Part shown: piece by piece, positions 1 through 8,386 of the stretch
Layout of the letters: the number at the start of each line of letters is the position of its first letter
How positions within the stretch are numbered: position 1 is the stretch's first letter
DNA from: DATFVA01 sp963721075
GTDB taxonomy: Bacteria; Bacteroidota; Ignavibacteria; Ignavibacteriales; Ignavibacteriaceae
Assembly (NCBI GenBank): GCA_963721075.1
Contig: CAVRHV010000006.1
Span: 248,001-312,000, forward strand
Length of the DNA: 64,000 bases
Direction: 5' to 3'
Program-made: the position numbers and the translations under genes
Notes under the pieces: model-generated
The model's input: only the letters and a program-made list of their open reading frames with translations
The model's database searches: none
Told to the model about the DNA's origin: nothing

Positions 1-1057
1 CGACTCTCTCACGGTTTTTACCTTCCTCAGCCCATAATTCATGAATCTTTTCAACAAGGTCGGTCAGTTCAGTATATGGCGGTTCCAGCTTTATAAAAGG
101 AATCAATACTGAGGACAGCAATGCACCTTCAACTATAGGAGCTTTCGAACCGATTAATATACATGCACCCCTCTCTTTACCGGGAGAAAGTGCTTTGGGC
201 ATTGTATTTATACAATGCATACATTTTACACACGACCGGTTGTCAATGGTGAGTTCCTTTCCATCCCAGTCCATACATTTTGAAGGACAGTTATTTACTA
301 TTTCCTTCTGAATGTCCATACCCGATTCTGCGTATTCTGTTACCGCCTTTTTATCCATCTGGATATCATCTTTCCAGGTTCCGATAATTGACATATCCGC
401 TCTGGCAACAGAAGCAACACAGTCATTCGGACATCCGGACATCTTGAATTTCCATTTATATGGAAATGCCGGACGGTGAAGTTCATCCTGGTAGTGCATT
501 GTCAGGAAGTATGTAAGGGCCATGGTATCATAACATGCCCATTCACAACGAGCTTTGCCGCAGCAGCAGCTTGGTGTTCTGACATCTGATCCTGAACCTC
601 CAAGGTCGAACCCTAATTCAGTTAATTCCTGGAAAACAGGTTCCAGTTCTTCTGTCCTTGTTCCCAGGAAAACAATGTCTCCCGTTGAACCATGCATATT
701 TGTTAATCCTGAACCGTGTTTTTCCCAGATGTCACATAATTTTCTCAGCACGTCTGAAGTATAGAACCAGCCGGCAGGCTGATTTATACGCAGCGTATGG
801 AAGTGTGAGACATTAGGAAAATCTTCAGGCAGATCTGAGTACCTGCCGATGACTCCGCCTCCGTAGCCAAGAACTCCAACAATTCCGCCGTGTTTCCAGT
901 GGCCTATCTTTTCTTCATAAGATCTTTCCAGTTGTCCCAGAAGATCATTAGCCATTGGATTATTCTCGGCTGCTGATTTAATTTCTTTAACGAAACTTGG
1001 CCAGGCACCTTTTTCCAGTTCATCCAGCTGTGGTGTCTTCCGTTTTTTCTCAGCCAT
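1..1057 (-). CDS. dsrA: Dissimilatory sulfite reductase alpha subunit, DsrA (3' end beyond the window)
   Basis: Catalytic alpha subunit of the sirohaem/[4Fe-4S] enzyme that reduces sulfite to a DsrC-bound trisulfide in the cytoplasm. About 352 residues are visible, starting MAEKKRKTPQLDEL with an AGGAGAT ribosome site just upstream; the C-terminal end and presumably dsrB lie left of the window. Cluster-binding cysteines are present: the run SCCCGKARCEWAC, then SGCPNDC (C-x3-C), followed by the inserted ferredoxin domain with CPSKC and CVKCMHC. These match DsrA rather than DsrB or assimilatory reductases. Whether it works in the reductive or oxidative direction cannot be settled from this piece, but the linked DsrMK-like genes fit a reductive, respiratory role. 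Confidence 0.93.
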   Translation of the reverse strand, partial: MAEKKRKTPQLDELEKGAWPSFVKEIKSAAENNPMANDLLGQLERSYEEKIGHWKHGGIVGVLGYGGGVIGRYSDLPEDFPNVSHFHTLRINQPAGWFYTSDVLRKLCDIWEKHGSGLTNMHGSTGDIVFLGTRTEELEPVFQELTELGFDLGGSGSDVRTPSCCCGKARCEWACYDTMALTYFLTMHYQDELHRPAFPYKWKFKMSGCPNDCVASVARADMSIIGTWKDDIQMDKKAVTEYAESGMDIQKEIVNNCPSKCMDWDGKELTIDNRSCVKCMHCINTMPKALSPGKERGACILIGSKAPIVEGALLSSVLIPFIKLEPPYTELTDLVEKIHELWAEEGKNRERV

Positions 1058-1277
1058 TTTATCTCCTGTTATTTTTATTTTTTTACAGTTTCCTGTTTTG
1101 TATGCAGAACAAAGTTTATGTGGTTTTTAATAATTTCCTGACTCCTCCCCGGGAAATCTTAACCCAAAAATTCTTAATAAAACTTATTGAAGCAGTGGTG
1201 TAATTACAATATGAAATTAGGTTTTGTATTCTATGTGTTGTATCAGATGAACTTTGATGTGAAGTTCAAATACAGCA

Positions 1278-2471
1278 CTATTTTATAGGAATGTGGAGGG
1301 ACCTGACAGCAAGCTCAACTATAAAGGTTCTCATTTCAGGACTGTTTATAGGAAGGTCCATTGGTACAGGTAAAGTGCCGCAGTTGAAGTTGGTAAAGTA
1401 GGTCTTGCACGGCTGCTGAAGATAAAGCGAAAGACGGCTGAAACCAATCGGCAGAGGTACAAGCATCCACCAGGCTATCCATCCATTTATTATGGGTAGC
1501 GGGTCATCTTTAATCATATGGAATTTTTCAAATCTTTTCTGGAATGCTCTTAATAAACCCTCAAATCGTATAGTCGGTTTTTCTTTAATTCTCTCCTGTA
1601 GTCTGTCAATAAAATAGCCTTTTGAATTAAGTACTATTTCTTTCATTTTCTTATCCTTAAAGATTACCAGATAATCTTTAAGCTGACATGCCTGATTGGT
1701 TTTGTAAGCGGTGATTGCTTCAAGGATTAATTTTTTCAAATCTGGGGCATAGTACAATTCGCTCCTTAAATGCTTATCGTAACAGGCCCGTGTATAGTGA
1801 TTATAAGTCGAAGAATATGGGAATACTACTTTTAGTGCATCCTCGATCGATTTTAGTCCGTATGACATAAATGTGGGACAAACGAATCCTCTGCAATTCA
1901 TCCTGTCCAGAAGCCTTATCCATATTTCTTTTGATTCTCCCCTTCCTACCTCAAATCCCAGTACAACTGTCGATAATGCATCAATTGCCAGTGCAAGGTA
2001 CATGCAGTGTTCTTTATTGCTGCTTGTACTGCATTTGAACTTTTTGCCTACAAGATGAATTAATCTGGCCTCGTGCTTGTTTGCAGCCGCATCCAGGTAT
2101 TCCTCCCAGGAGGAACATTCCTCCAGATATTCTCTTATTTTCTGGTTAATTCTTATTGGTGAACTGTGATAAAGTGAGCATAGATCCCGGTATGAATATC
2201 CGCTCAGGTAGGCTTCAGTCAGAGCGCCGTAATTTGGGGCAGTTTTGGAAGGTTTGTTTTCTACCCAGGTTTTATGACAAAATCTGCATCTGTATCTCTG
2301 GATATCTGCAGATGTTTTCCCATGTTTGATAATTCTGCTGCTGTTGCAAAAAGGACAATTTTCAGTCTTTTCTGCAATGCCTTGTGGAGCATACTCTTGC
2401 GAAGATAAAGCCTGCGTGTACAAAATTCCTTCCTTTTTTAACCAAAATAATGAATTTTGAACGATCCGCAT
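1278..2471 (-). CDS. Zinc-ribbon transposase-like protein (IS256/MULE-type fold), probably inactive
   Basis: 397 residues. An N-terminal zinc ribbon (CPFCNSS ... CRFCHKTW, about residues 39-66) is followed by a helical DNA-binding stretch and a DDE-type domain. The first catalytic Asp sits in LAIDALSTVVLGFEVG. The place of the second, normally SDG before an amphipathic helix ending in fP, reads MSYGLKSIEDALKVVFP, so Asp appears replaced by Tyr. Zinc-finger cysteines later in MULE-type enzymes are only loosely matched. I found no convincing terminal inverted repeats or target duplication. It sits between dsrA and the DUF134/NifX pair. It could be a decayed insertion element or a domesticated relative; the family call is by motif only. 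Confidence 0.7.
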   Translation of the reverse strand: MRIVQNSLFWLKKEGILYTQALSSQEYAPQGIAEKTENCPFCNSSRIIKHGKTSADIQRYRCRFCHKTWVENKPSKTAPNYGALTEAYLSGYSYRDLCSLYHSSPIRINQKIREYLEECSSWEEYLDAAANKHEARLIHLVGKKFKCSTSSNKEHCMYLALAIDALSTVVLGFEVGRGESKEIWIRLLDRMNCRGFVCPTFMSYGLKSIEDALKVVFPYSSTYNHYTRACYDKHLRSELYYAPDLKKLILEAITAYKTNQACQLKDYLVIFKDKKMKEIVLNSKGYFIDRLQERIKEKPTIRFEGLLRAFQKRFEKFHMIKDDPLPIINGWIAWWMLVPLPIGFSRLSLYLQQPCKTYFTNFNCGTLPVPMDLPINSPEMRTFIVELAVRSLHIPIK

Positions 2472-2856
2472 TAACCAGTCTGAAGGTAAAACCTTGTGGT
2501 AATCTGTTATTCCGTCAGCCGGTTTTCAGGATGAATATTTAACATCTCTTCAGAATAGCCAATCTTTATGCCAACAACATTTTGTTTACAAAACCGTACG
2601 AATAGCATTTCTCATCAATAAGAGTGTTCAATAATTTAACAGTTACTACCTCGTTTTTTCTCTGAAATGCTAATAAATATTATTAGGATTGATAATTATT
2701 TGTAGTAACAAGTATTATTATATAGTCGTAACTGACCAGCAGGTTTTGTTTTAACATAATAATTATTTAGTTTTGAGCATATGCTCATAATGATATTTGG
2801 ACTTAGAATCTAACCCTGATTTTAAGCCACGAAAAATTGAGAAATAACTGAATTAT
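2472..2856. other. AT-rich intergenic region between the transposase-like gene and the DUF134 gene
   Basis: 385 bases between divergently oriented genes. The only clear structure is the perfect 14-base palindrome at 2774-2787, listed separately. No open frame with recognisable protein, no RNA gene and no terminal repeat of the transposase-like gene could be made out. Confidence 0.6.
2774..2787. promoter_or_regulatory. Perfect palindrome TGAGCATATGCTCA, candidate operator
   Basis: A perfect 14-base inverted repeat lies 69 bases upstream of the DUF134 start codon. The position suits an operator near the promoter of the DUF134/NifX-like pair. DUF134 proteins carry a helix-turn-helix, so autoregulation is a reasonable inference, but binding is not shown by sequence alone. 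Confidence 0.5.
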
Positions 2857-3135
2857 ATGCCGCGGCCCAAGAAATATCGCAGAATTTGCTGTAATCCATC
2901 CTCCTTCTATTTCAAACCAAGAGGGATTCCCATGTTTGATCTTGAAGAAGTGAACCTTGAACAGGATGAACTTGAGTCATTGCGTCTTGCGGATCTGCTT
3001 TCTTATTCTCAGGAAAAAGCAGCTGCAGAAATGAAGGTTTCAAGAGCAACTTTCGGAAGGATTGTGGAAAGCGCACGCAAAAAGCTTGCGGATGCAATTT
3101 TGAACGGAAAAGCGGTTAAGATTAACAAACAATAA
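2857..3135 (+). CDS. DUF134 (UPF0251) family DNA-binding protein
   Basis: 92 residues, close to the usual size of the family. It begins MPRPKKYRRIC, the DUF134 signature, followed by a short conserved CNP and FKPRGIP segment and a C-terminal sigma-70 region 4-like helix-turn-helix (LRLADLLSYSQEKAAAEMKV then SRATFGRIVESARKKLADAI, about residues 41-82). The family is commonly found beside NifX/NifB-type iron-molybdenum cofactor proteins, as here with 12 bases to the next gene. Function is taken to be transcriptional regulation of that partner; the palindrome upstream is a likely target. The Cys pair CC near residue 11 could bind metal or sense redox state, which is inference. Confidence 0.85.
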   Translation: MPRPKKYRRICCNPSSFYFKPRGIPMFDLEEVNLEQDELESLRLADLLSYSQEKAAAEMKVSRATFGRIVESARKKLADAILNGKAVKINKQ

Positions 3136-3147
3136 TAAGGTATTATC

Positions 3148-3573
3148 ATGGCAGATGAATTAAATTCAGCAGAATCCGGTCATTTTTCAGGTAAGATTGC
3201 TGTTGCAACAAATGATGGAAAACGCGTTACAGGTCATATCGGCAAATGCCGGTCGTTTATGATTTTTGAATTAAATGATGAAAAAGTTATAAATCAGGAA
3301 TTAAGGGAAAATGTATTTACACATCATCGGATGCACCACGAGCACCAGCATCATGGTGAGGGTGGAGGCCATTCTCATGCGGGATTGATCGAGGGCCTGA
3401 AAGACTGCAGTTTTCTGATATCAAGCGGCGGCGGCTGGAGGATAGTAGAAGATTTGAAGCAGAATAGCATTACTCCTATTTTCTCTGATGTAGAAACGAT
3501 TGAGGAAGCACTGGATAAGTTTATCAAGGGTGAGTTAAAGGATGATGCAGGCTTAATCTGCAGACACGACTAA
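3148..3573 (+). CDS. NifX/NifB-associated dinitrogenase cofactor-like protein with His-rich insert
   Basis: 141 residues of the iron-molybdenum cofactor biosynthesis fold (NifX/VnfX/MTH1175-like), an RNase H-like domain that binds metal clusters. Typical elements are KIAVATNDGKRVTGHIGKC near the start, with F-x-I-F-E, and the later GLIEGLKDCSFLISSGGGWRIVEDL and EEALDKFIKGEL. Between them lies a histidine-rich stretch (HHRMHHEHQHHGEGGG, about residues 64-79) that probably binds metal. It forms a two-gene plus-strand unit with the DUF134 gene. No nitrogenase genes are visible, so a role in molybdenum or iron-sulfur cluster handling for other enzymes is more likely than nitrogen fixation. Confidence 0.82.
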   Translation: MADELNSAESGHFSGKIAVATNDGKRVTGHIGKCRSFMIFELNDEKVINQELRENVFTHHRMHHEHQHHGEGGGHSHAGLIEGLKDCSFLISSGGGWRIVEDLKQNSITPIFSDVETIEEALDKFIKGELKDDAGLICRHD

Positions 3574-3590
3574 TCCACTGCTAAGTATTG

Positions 3591-3983
3591 TCAGACAGCG
3601 GCTATATCTAAAAGTTCATTAACTTTTTCTAATAGGAGATCTCTGTCGATTGGTTTTTCAAAGTAACCTTCAGGCATATGTACCTGTTTACGGTCTTTGA
3701 TAAATCTCTTAAAATCAGAAGCGACCCCCGTAATTATAATTATGGGGGTGTGCTTTGTTGATGCATTATTCTGCAATTCCCGAAGGGCTTTAATTCCCGA
3801 TTCTTCCGGCATAGAAATATCCAGTGTGATTATGTCCGGATTTTCTGCCATCGCTGTATTTACACCTTCTTTTCCGTTCGAAGCGGTTACCACTTTGAAG
3901 TCCTTGTCTTTAAAGAATGCGGCCAGGTACATTAAAATATCTTCTTCATCATCAATAATTAATATTTTTTTTGACTTTTTCAT
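3591..3983 (-). CDS. Stand-alone response regulator receiver protein (REC)
   Basis: 130 residues, a single CheY-like receiver with no output domain. The acidic pair is in ILIIDDEEDIL, the phospho-accepting Asp in DIITLDISMPEESG, the conserved Thr in IIIITG and the Lys in YFEKPID. It is the last gene of the minus-strand operon, 36 bases after the DsrK-like gene. The Desulfovibrio vulgaris hmc operon also carries a response-regulator gene (rrf1), so a receiver beside an Hmc/Dsr-type complex has precedent. Likely partner is the PAS kinase encoded at 7273-8382; how it produces an output is not evident. Confidence 0.9.
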   Translation of the reverse strand: MKKSKKILIIDDEEDILMYLAAFFKDKDFKVVTASNGKEGVNTAMAENPDIITLDISMPEESGIKALRELQNNASTKHTPIIIITGVASDFKRFIKDRKQVHMPEGYFEKPIDRDLLLEKVNELLDIAAV

Positions 3984-4019
3984 TATCCCACCTTCAGGTT
4001 TATTGCTTTTGGCAAATGC

Positions 4020-5669
4020 TTATTTCAACTCCCACTCAATAAATGGTTTTTCCATATCAACCATCGCATTAACGATCAGTTCTACGAGCCCGCCATATAT
4101 TATTCCGCATCTTTCAAATGCATTATAATAAGTTAACCCGTCGCGAAAGGCTCCTTTACAATTTGAACAGGGAGCGCACACATATTTATTTATATCAGGT
4201 TCTATTTTATCGTGAAACGCATCAAGTACTTGTTTAAATTTCATTCTGAACGAAATTGCATTCCTCCAGTCGGGAAAATTCTTCCCCTGGAAAATGGCAA
4301 AGCCGCTCCCCCCGCCGCAGCAGTAATTATTCACCCCATGCGGTTCCATTTCGACGAATTGGGGACAAAGATAACGCAGAATTTTTCTCTGCGGTTCTAC
4401 TATACCCATCGATCTTGCAGTATTGCAGGGATCATGCAGCGTAACCGGGAAGTTATTTTTAGCCGGATCAAATTTGATCTTTCCGCTGAATACGATTTGT
4501 TCGAGAACGGGGAAGGCACTCTCCCTGGGTATAATATTATCATCCACAAGTATCCTGTCGGCAATCGGCATCAGGGCCTTATGAGCATGACCGCATTCAC
4601 CCATAACTATCTTTTTTACTCCCAGCTTTTTTGCTATCCTTATGTGCTCCAATGCTACACGTGCAAGCTGTACATCATCATAAAACAAACCATAATTCAC
4701 AGAGTCGTATCCTCCCATTTCGGAGGAAAGAGTCCAGCTGATGCCGGCTTTCTCAAATATCACTGCAAATGCCATAATATTTTCAGGCCAGGATAGATAT
4801 TCTCCGAAATTATGGATTAACAGGATATCTGCTCCTTCTTTATCAATGGGCATTTTGAGATCAATATTATGCAGGTCTTTCAGATCTTCTTCAATGAAAT
4901 CAACAATATCAAGCATAGCAGTAGGATTAGTACCTGTAGATGACCCCGTTTTCATCTGTTTTACTGTACCTGAATTGTGAAGTTCTTCCGGAGCCAGCCC
5001 GAGTTCCTGGCTGAATAGTTTCCTGATCTCACGGGTTATAAGTCCGTTATCGACACCAATAGGACAGGCCTGCGCGCATCGCCGGCACATAGTACATCTG
5101 TACGCCAGTTCAGCAAGCCTTGCAACCGTATCCCAATTTAGTTCAATATCAGAACCCGTAAATTTATTATATAACTTTCCTCCCGGTTTAAGATATTTAT
5201 TAATTATTCTTCTTAATATCTCTCCTCTGAAAATCGGCCTGTATATTTCCTCCCGTCCGCTTGAGATATAAATGGGACATTCATCCGAACAGGTTTGGCA
5301 TTTCATACAGTTTTCCATCGAGAGCAGCAGAGGCTGAAAGAAAGTCCAGTTATCCTCTTTATTAAAAAGTTTTTTTAGCCCTGATAAAAACCTGGCAACT
5401 TTCTCTTCTTTTTCAGCATCATTTGCAGGCACTGGAATAGCTATTGCTGAGAGTCCGTCAAGAGAATGCTCAAGCCTGTTTTTCTGATCATCCGTCAGTT
5501 CCTTTATCGGAGGGTCAACCCAGTCCTCATAAGGATATGGCAGTTTCATATAATTTTCAGGATCCGGAGAGGTAAGCTGAACACCCGGTTTTGTAAAATC
5601 TTTTATGGAGTTCATTTTATTTTTTTTAGGAGCAGTTCCTTTATCCGAATCCACGGTTTTATTTGACAT
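4020..5669 (-). CDS. dsrK: DsrK-like (HdrD-type) iron-sulfur/CCG-domain protein
   Basis: 549 residues, the size of DsrK. Two [4Fe-4S] motifs are seen: CMKCQTCSDECP (residues 121-132) and CTMCRRCAQACP (192-203). Near the C-terminus a CCG domain supplies HDPCNTAR, NYCCGGGSG and CAPCSNC, the ligands of the non-cubane cluster used by heterodisulfide reductases. In the DsrMKJOP family this cytoplasmic subunit exchanges electrons with the DsrC trisulfide. Its start overlaps the end of the DsrM-like gene by 11 bases, so the two are translationally coupled. A TmcB/HmcF identity is possible, but length and the M-then-K order fit a minimal DsrMK as found in sulfate reducers lacking JOP. Confidence 0.8.
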   Translation of the reverse strand: MSNKTVDSDKGTAPKKNKMNSIKDFTKPGVQLTSPDPENYMKLPYPYEDWVDPPIKELTDDQKNRLEHSLDGLSAIAIPVPANDAEKEEKVARFLSGLKKLFNKEDNWTFFQPLLLSMENCMKCQTCSDECPIYISSGREEIYRPIFRGEILRRIINKYLKPGGKLYNKFTGSDIELNWDTVARLAELAYRCTMCRRCAQACPIGVDNGLITREIRKLFSQELGLAPEELHNSGTVKQMKTGSSTGTNPTAMLDIVDFIEEDLKDLHNIDLKMPIDKEGADILLIHNFGEYLSWPENIMAFAVIFEKAGISWTLSSEMGGYDSVNYGLFYDDVQLARVALEHIRIAKKLGVKKIVMGECGHAHKALMPIADRILVDDNIIPRESAFPVLEQIVFSGKIKFDPAKNNFPVTLHDPCNTARSMGIVEPQRKILRYLCPQFVEMEPHGVNNYCCGGGSGFAIFQGKNFPDWRNAISFRMKFKQVLDAFHDKIEPDINKYVCAPCSNCKGAFRDGLTYYNAFERCGIIYGGLVELIVNAMVDMEKPFIEWELK

Positions 5670-6594
5670 TCGTGACCTCCGGCGGCAGTTTTGTGGCTAC
5701 TTCTCCCCATGTTTTTCCCGTCTTAACATGCTGTGCTGACCAGCTTACACCAAAATTCATCGCCTGCTTAATTTTATTCTCAATTTTACCACCCTTCAGG
5801 TTAGGCGTGTCTTCCCAGCGGACCTCATGGTATGTAAAATACTTCGCGAATAAATGCATCATTCTGGTTGCCGGGAAATAAAGCAGGAATAGAGAAACCA
5901 GAGCAACATGGACAAGGAATAATGGTCTGGCTATAACCGTAAAATTGAAAGTAAATAAATTCTTCAAATAAATTTTATACAAAATGAACGAGGAATTTGA
6001 GGGACTGAGAGTTAAAATCATACTGATAGTCAGTATCAGAATGAAAAAAAGATTTATAAAATCCATAGGAGTATTATATACCCTGAACCTTTTATCAGTC
6101 ATTCGCTGAATTATTAATCCCAGAGTACCGAAGAAAGTCAGAATTATTGCGGTATACCCGGTTACATTTGTAAGATAGAAGAGTATATCCTCAGTCGTAC
6201 TATTCCGCCAGTACATATCGCTGGCTGCACTCAGATCAAGTATTACGGAAAGTATCATAAGGGTAAAGGCAGCAGTCGTAAGATATAAACCCAGGTGGAA
6301 TGGAAATGAATAATACCAGAGCTTCTTGTTATTATTATATACACCTTTCAGGAAAATTATTTCCTCAAACATTACAAGCCATTCGGCAAAGAAACTTTTC
6401 TCACTTTTTTTCGTCCACCATTCGGGCTCCTCAAAGTACGAACCTCCGTATTTATTCCGTTTGGCTTCGTGCGCTACCGGATACAAATCCCATCTCAGGT
6501 GAAGCGGCGTCTTCGCATAATGCACGATTTTAACGATAACAAGGATTATGAAAACCAGAACGGCGAAATAGGTAAGGAGGTAAAGTATTAGCAT
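5659..6594 (-). CDS. dsrM: DsrM/TmcC-like membrane cytochrome b subunit (NarI family)
   Basis: 311 residues. The N-terminal membrane helix (about 2-25) is followed by the family signature PLHLRWDLYPVAHE. Four further hydrophobic helices lie at about 95-120, 145-165, 180-200 and 220-245, and a soluble C-terminal tail follows. NarI-type subunits hold two b haems and exchange electrons with the quinone pool. It precedes and overlaps the DsrK-like gene and is separated from the receiver gene upstream by 142 bases without a clear terminator. TmcC is the closest alternative name; the RWELYP-like motif is shared by both. Confidence 0.78.
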   Translation of the reverse strand: MLILYLLTYFAVLVFIILVIVKIVHYAKTPLHLRWDLYPVAHEAKRNKYGGSYFEEPEWWTKKSEKSFFAEWLVMFEEIIFLKGVYNNNKKLWYYSFPFHLGLYLTTAAFTLMILSVILDLSAASDMYWRNSTTEDILFYLTNVTGYTAIILTFFGTLGLIIQRMTDKRFRVYNTPMDFINLFFILILTISMILTLSPSNSSFILYKIYLKNLFTFNFTVIARPLFLVHVALVSLFLLYFPATRMMHLFAKYFTYHEVRWEDTPNLKGGKIENKIKQAMNFGVSWSAQHVKTGKTWGEVATKLPPEVTNVK

Positions 6595-6736
6595 TATCTA
6601 CTCCCGGGATTAAAATTTTAACCGGACAAAACCGGTATCTCAAACAAAAAGTATTAACCGTTAAATGTAAAATCAAAAGTATAATAAGGAATGTATACCA
6701 AATGTTGTAAGAGCATAATACTGACCATAACCGGCT

Positions 6737-7252
6737 TTACTTTTTGGTAACTAATTCTTTCAGTTTCTTCAGTGTATCCGAATCGGCATCATCAATCATA
6801 TTCTTCAAATAGTTCTGTATTTCCACCATTTCAGCAGTCTCTTTCTCTTCCTCACTCGTTTCCATTTTCAAAATACTTTTTACTGCCGCAATATAATTGC
6901 CGGGTTTTACCGGTTTTTCGAGGTAAACGCCGGGGCCGGACATAATTAAATTCTTGAGGTCGGATTTACCAAGATCATCACGAGCATGCCCTGTAACTAT
7001 TATTACAGGTATCTTTGCCCACTCCTTATTTTTCTGAAGTTCGTGGTAAAGTTTTGCACCTGATTTATGAGGCATTACCAGATCAAGTGAAATTAAATCG
7101 GGTTTTTGTTTTTTTATTTTTTGCAGGGCAGCGTCACCATCCTCCGCAGTGATAACCTCGAAATCTGCCTCCAATAAGGCCGCTTGCAGAAAATTCCGAA
7201 CGTCGGCTTCGTCATCAACTACAAGTACTGTTTTCTTTCGTGCTTCAGGCAT
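6737..7252 (-). CDS. Response regulator receiver with short helical tail
   Basis: 171 residues. Receiver domain in the first ~125: VLVVDDEADVRNFL, phospho-accepting Asp in DLISLDLVMPHKSG, Thr in VIIVTGH, Lys in YLEKPVKPG. The last ~45 residues are acidic and helical (EEEKETAEMVEIQNYL, then SDTLKKLKELV) and could be a partner-binding tail; no DNA-binding domain is present. Its start is 20 bases from the kinase stop codon, so it is probably co-transcribed with the PAS kinase and is a likely substrate. Confidence 0.9.
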   Translation of the reverse strand: MPEARKKTVLVVDDEADVRNFLQAALLEADFEVITAEDGDAALQKIKKQKPDLISLDLVMPHKSGAKLYHELQKNKEWAKIPVIIVTGHARDDLGKSDLKNLIMSGPGVYLEKPVKPGNYIAAVKSILKMETSEEEKETAEMVEIQNYLKNMIDDADSDTLKKLKELVTKK

Positions 7253-7272
7253 GGTTCTCTCCTGACTTTTAA

Positions 7273-8382
7273 TTATTTATTCGATTCTTTATACAGTGCC
7301 ATTAATCTTTTCCGAAGGAATTCCATTTTAAACTTTGCGCCTTTTCCCTTCTGTGAATCTACAGTAATTTTCCCGCCATGTTCCACTACAATTTTCCTCG
7401 TGGTTAACAATCCTAATCCAGTTCCTCCGCCCCCTTTAGTTGTGAAAAAAGTTGTAAATATTTTTTTCTTTATTTCATAGTCGATGCCGCTGCCGTTGTC
7501 CTGCACTTCAAAAGAGATCCTGTTTCTCTTTTCTGAAAGCCTTATTGATACTTCTGTTCCCTTTTTCTCAGACATAAGGCAGGCATCTATTGCATTTGAT
7601 ACCAGGTTAGTAAGACAGGTATGGATCCCCGCTTTATCAAACGGAACGGGTTTAATATTGCCTTCTATTTCAGGCTTAAGATTTATACCCGACTGAGAGG
7701 CGACATCTTTGTATAAATCGACAATTTCATAGATCAGATCGGCAGGGTTTACTACCTCAAGTTCCGGAACTCTTCCTTTCGAAAAGCTTAAGAAATCCTT
7801 CACAAGAGAAGTGGTTTTATCAAAGTTTCTTTCGAGCATTTCCCAGCCCTGGTTTATCATTTTCTGATCATTTTTCTTTAACCCAAGACTGACAATATAC
7901 TTCCCGCCTTCAAGTCCCATGAGGATATTCTTTATGCTATGAGCCAGACCTGCAACTGTCTGCCCTACCGCCCCAAGTCTTTTTGCCTCTATCACCTTTT
8001 CTTCCAGTTTTTTCATATCCGTAACGTCATTGGATATCTCGATCACATAATCAATGTTTTGGGTATTTTCAATCAAAGCTGAAGTACTAACAACGTAATA
8101 GATCTTCTGTCCGTGAATACCTATCCCCTGCTGATGAGAACGATGCACTTTACCGTCCTTAAATGTTTTAACAGCGGGACAATTAGGACACTTGGTCTTC
8201 CTTCGTTTGTAAATTTCATAGCAATGTTCGTTTAATGCATCCCCGAAATTTTCACGAAATGAATCATTTGCCCGCACGATCCTGAAATCCCTGCCGATCA
8301 CAGTCAGGTAGCAAGGCACTCTGTCGAAGAGTGTCTGGTACTCCTTCTTCCACAAATTATTTTTATCTAAAGTGCCGGTCAT
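7273..8382 (-). CDS. PAS-domain histidine kinase with Cys-rich sensor
   Basis: 369 residues and no membrane segments, so a cytoplasmic sensor. The PAS domain (about residues 12-120) contains Cys54 and a CPNC pair at 65-68 (motif KTKCPNCPA), a possible iron-sulfur, zinc or redox site. The HisKA-type helix carries His148 in GLAHSIKNIL. The ATPase domain shows N box NLVSNAIDAC, G1 DNGSGID, F box FTTFFTT and G2 GGTGLGL. It lies between two receiver genes and between the two electron-transfer modules, so it probably reports redox or sulfur status to those receivers. Signal and output remain unknown. Confidence 0.9.
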   Translation of the reverse strand: MTGTLDKNNLWKKEYQTLFDRVPCYLTVIGRDFRIVRANDSFRENFGDALNEHCYEIYKRRKTKCPNCPAVKTFKDGKVHRSHQQGIGIHGQKIYYVVSTSALIENTQNIDYVIEISNDVTDMKKLEEKVIEAKRLGAVGQTVAGLAHSIKNILMGLEGGKYIVSLGLKKNDQKMINQGWEMLERNFDKTTSLVKDFLSFSKGRVPELEVVNPADLIYEIVDLYKDVASQSGINLKPEIEGNIKPVPFDKAGIHTCLTNLVSNAIDACLMSEKKGTEVSIRLSEKRNRISFEVQDNGSGIDYEIKKKIFTTFFTTKGGGGTGLGLLTTRKIVVEHGGKITVDSQKGKGAKFKMEFLRKRLMALYKESNK

Positions 8383-8386
8383 TTTC

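Noticed and set aside
1248..1268. 7-base inverted repeat TGAACTT / AAGTTCA near the end of the transposase-like gene
   Set aside because: Weak, AT-rich stem with no T-run; could be chance and does not match the other end of the gene as a terminal repeat.
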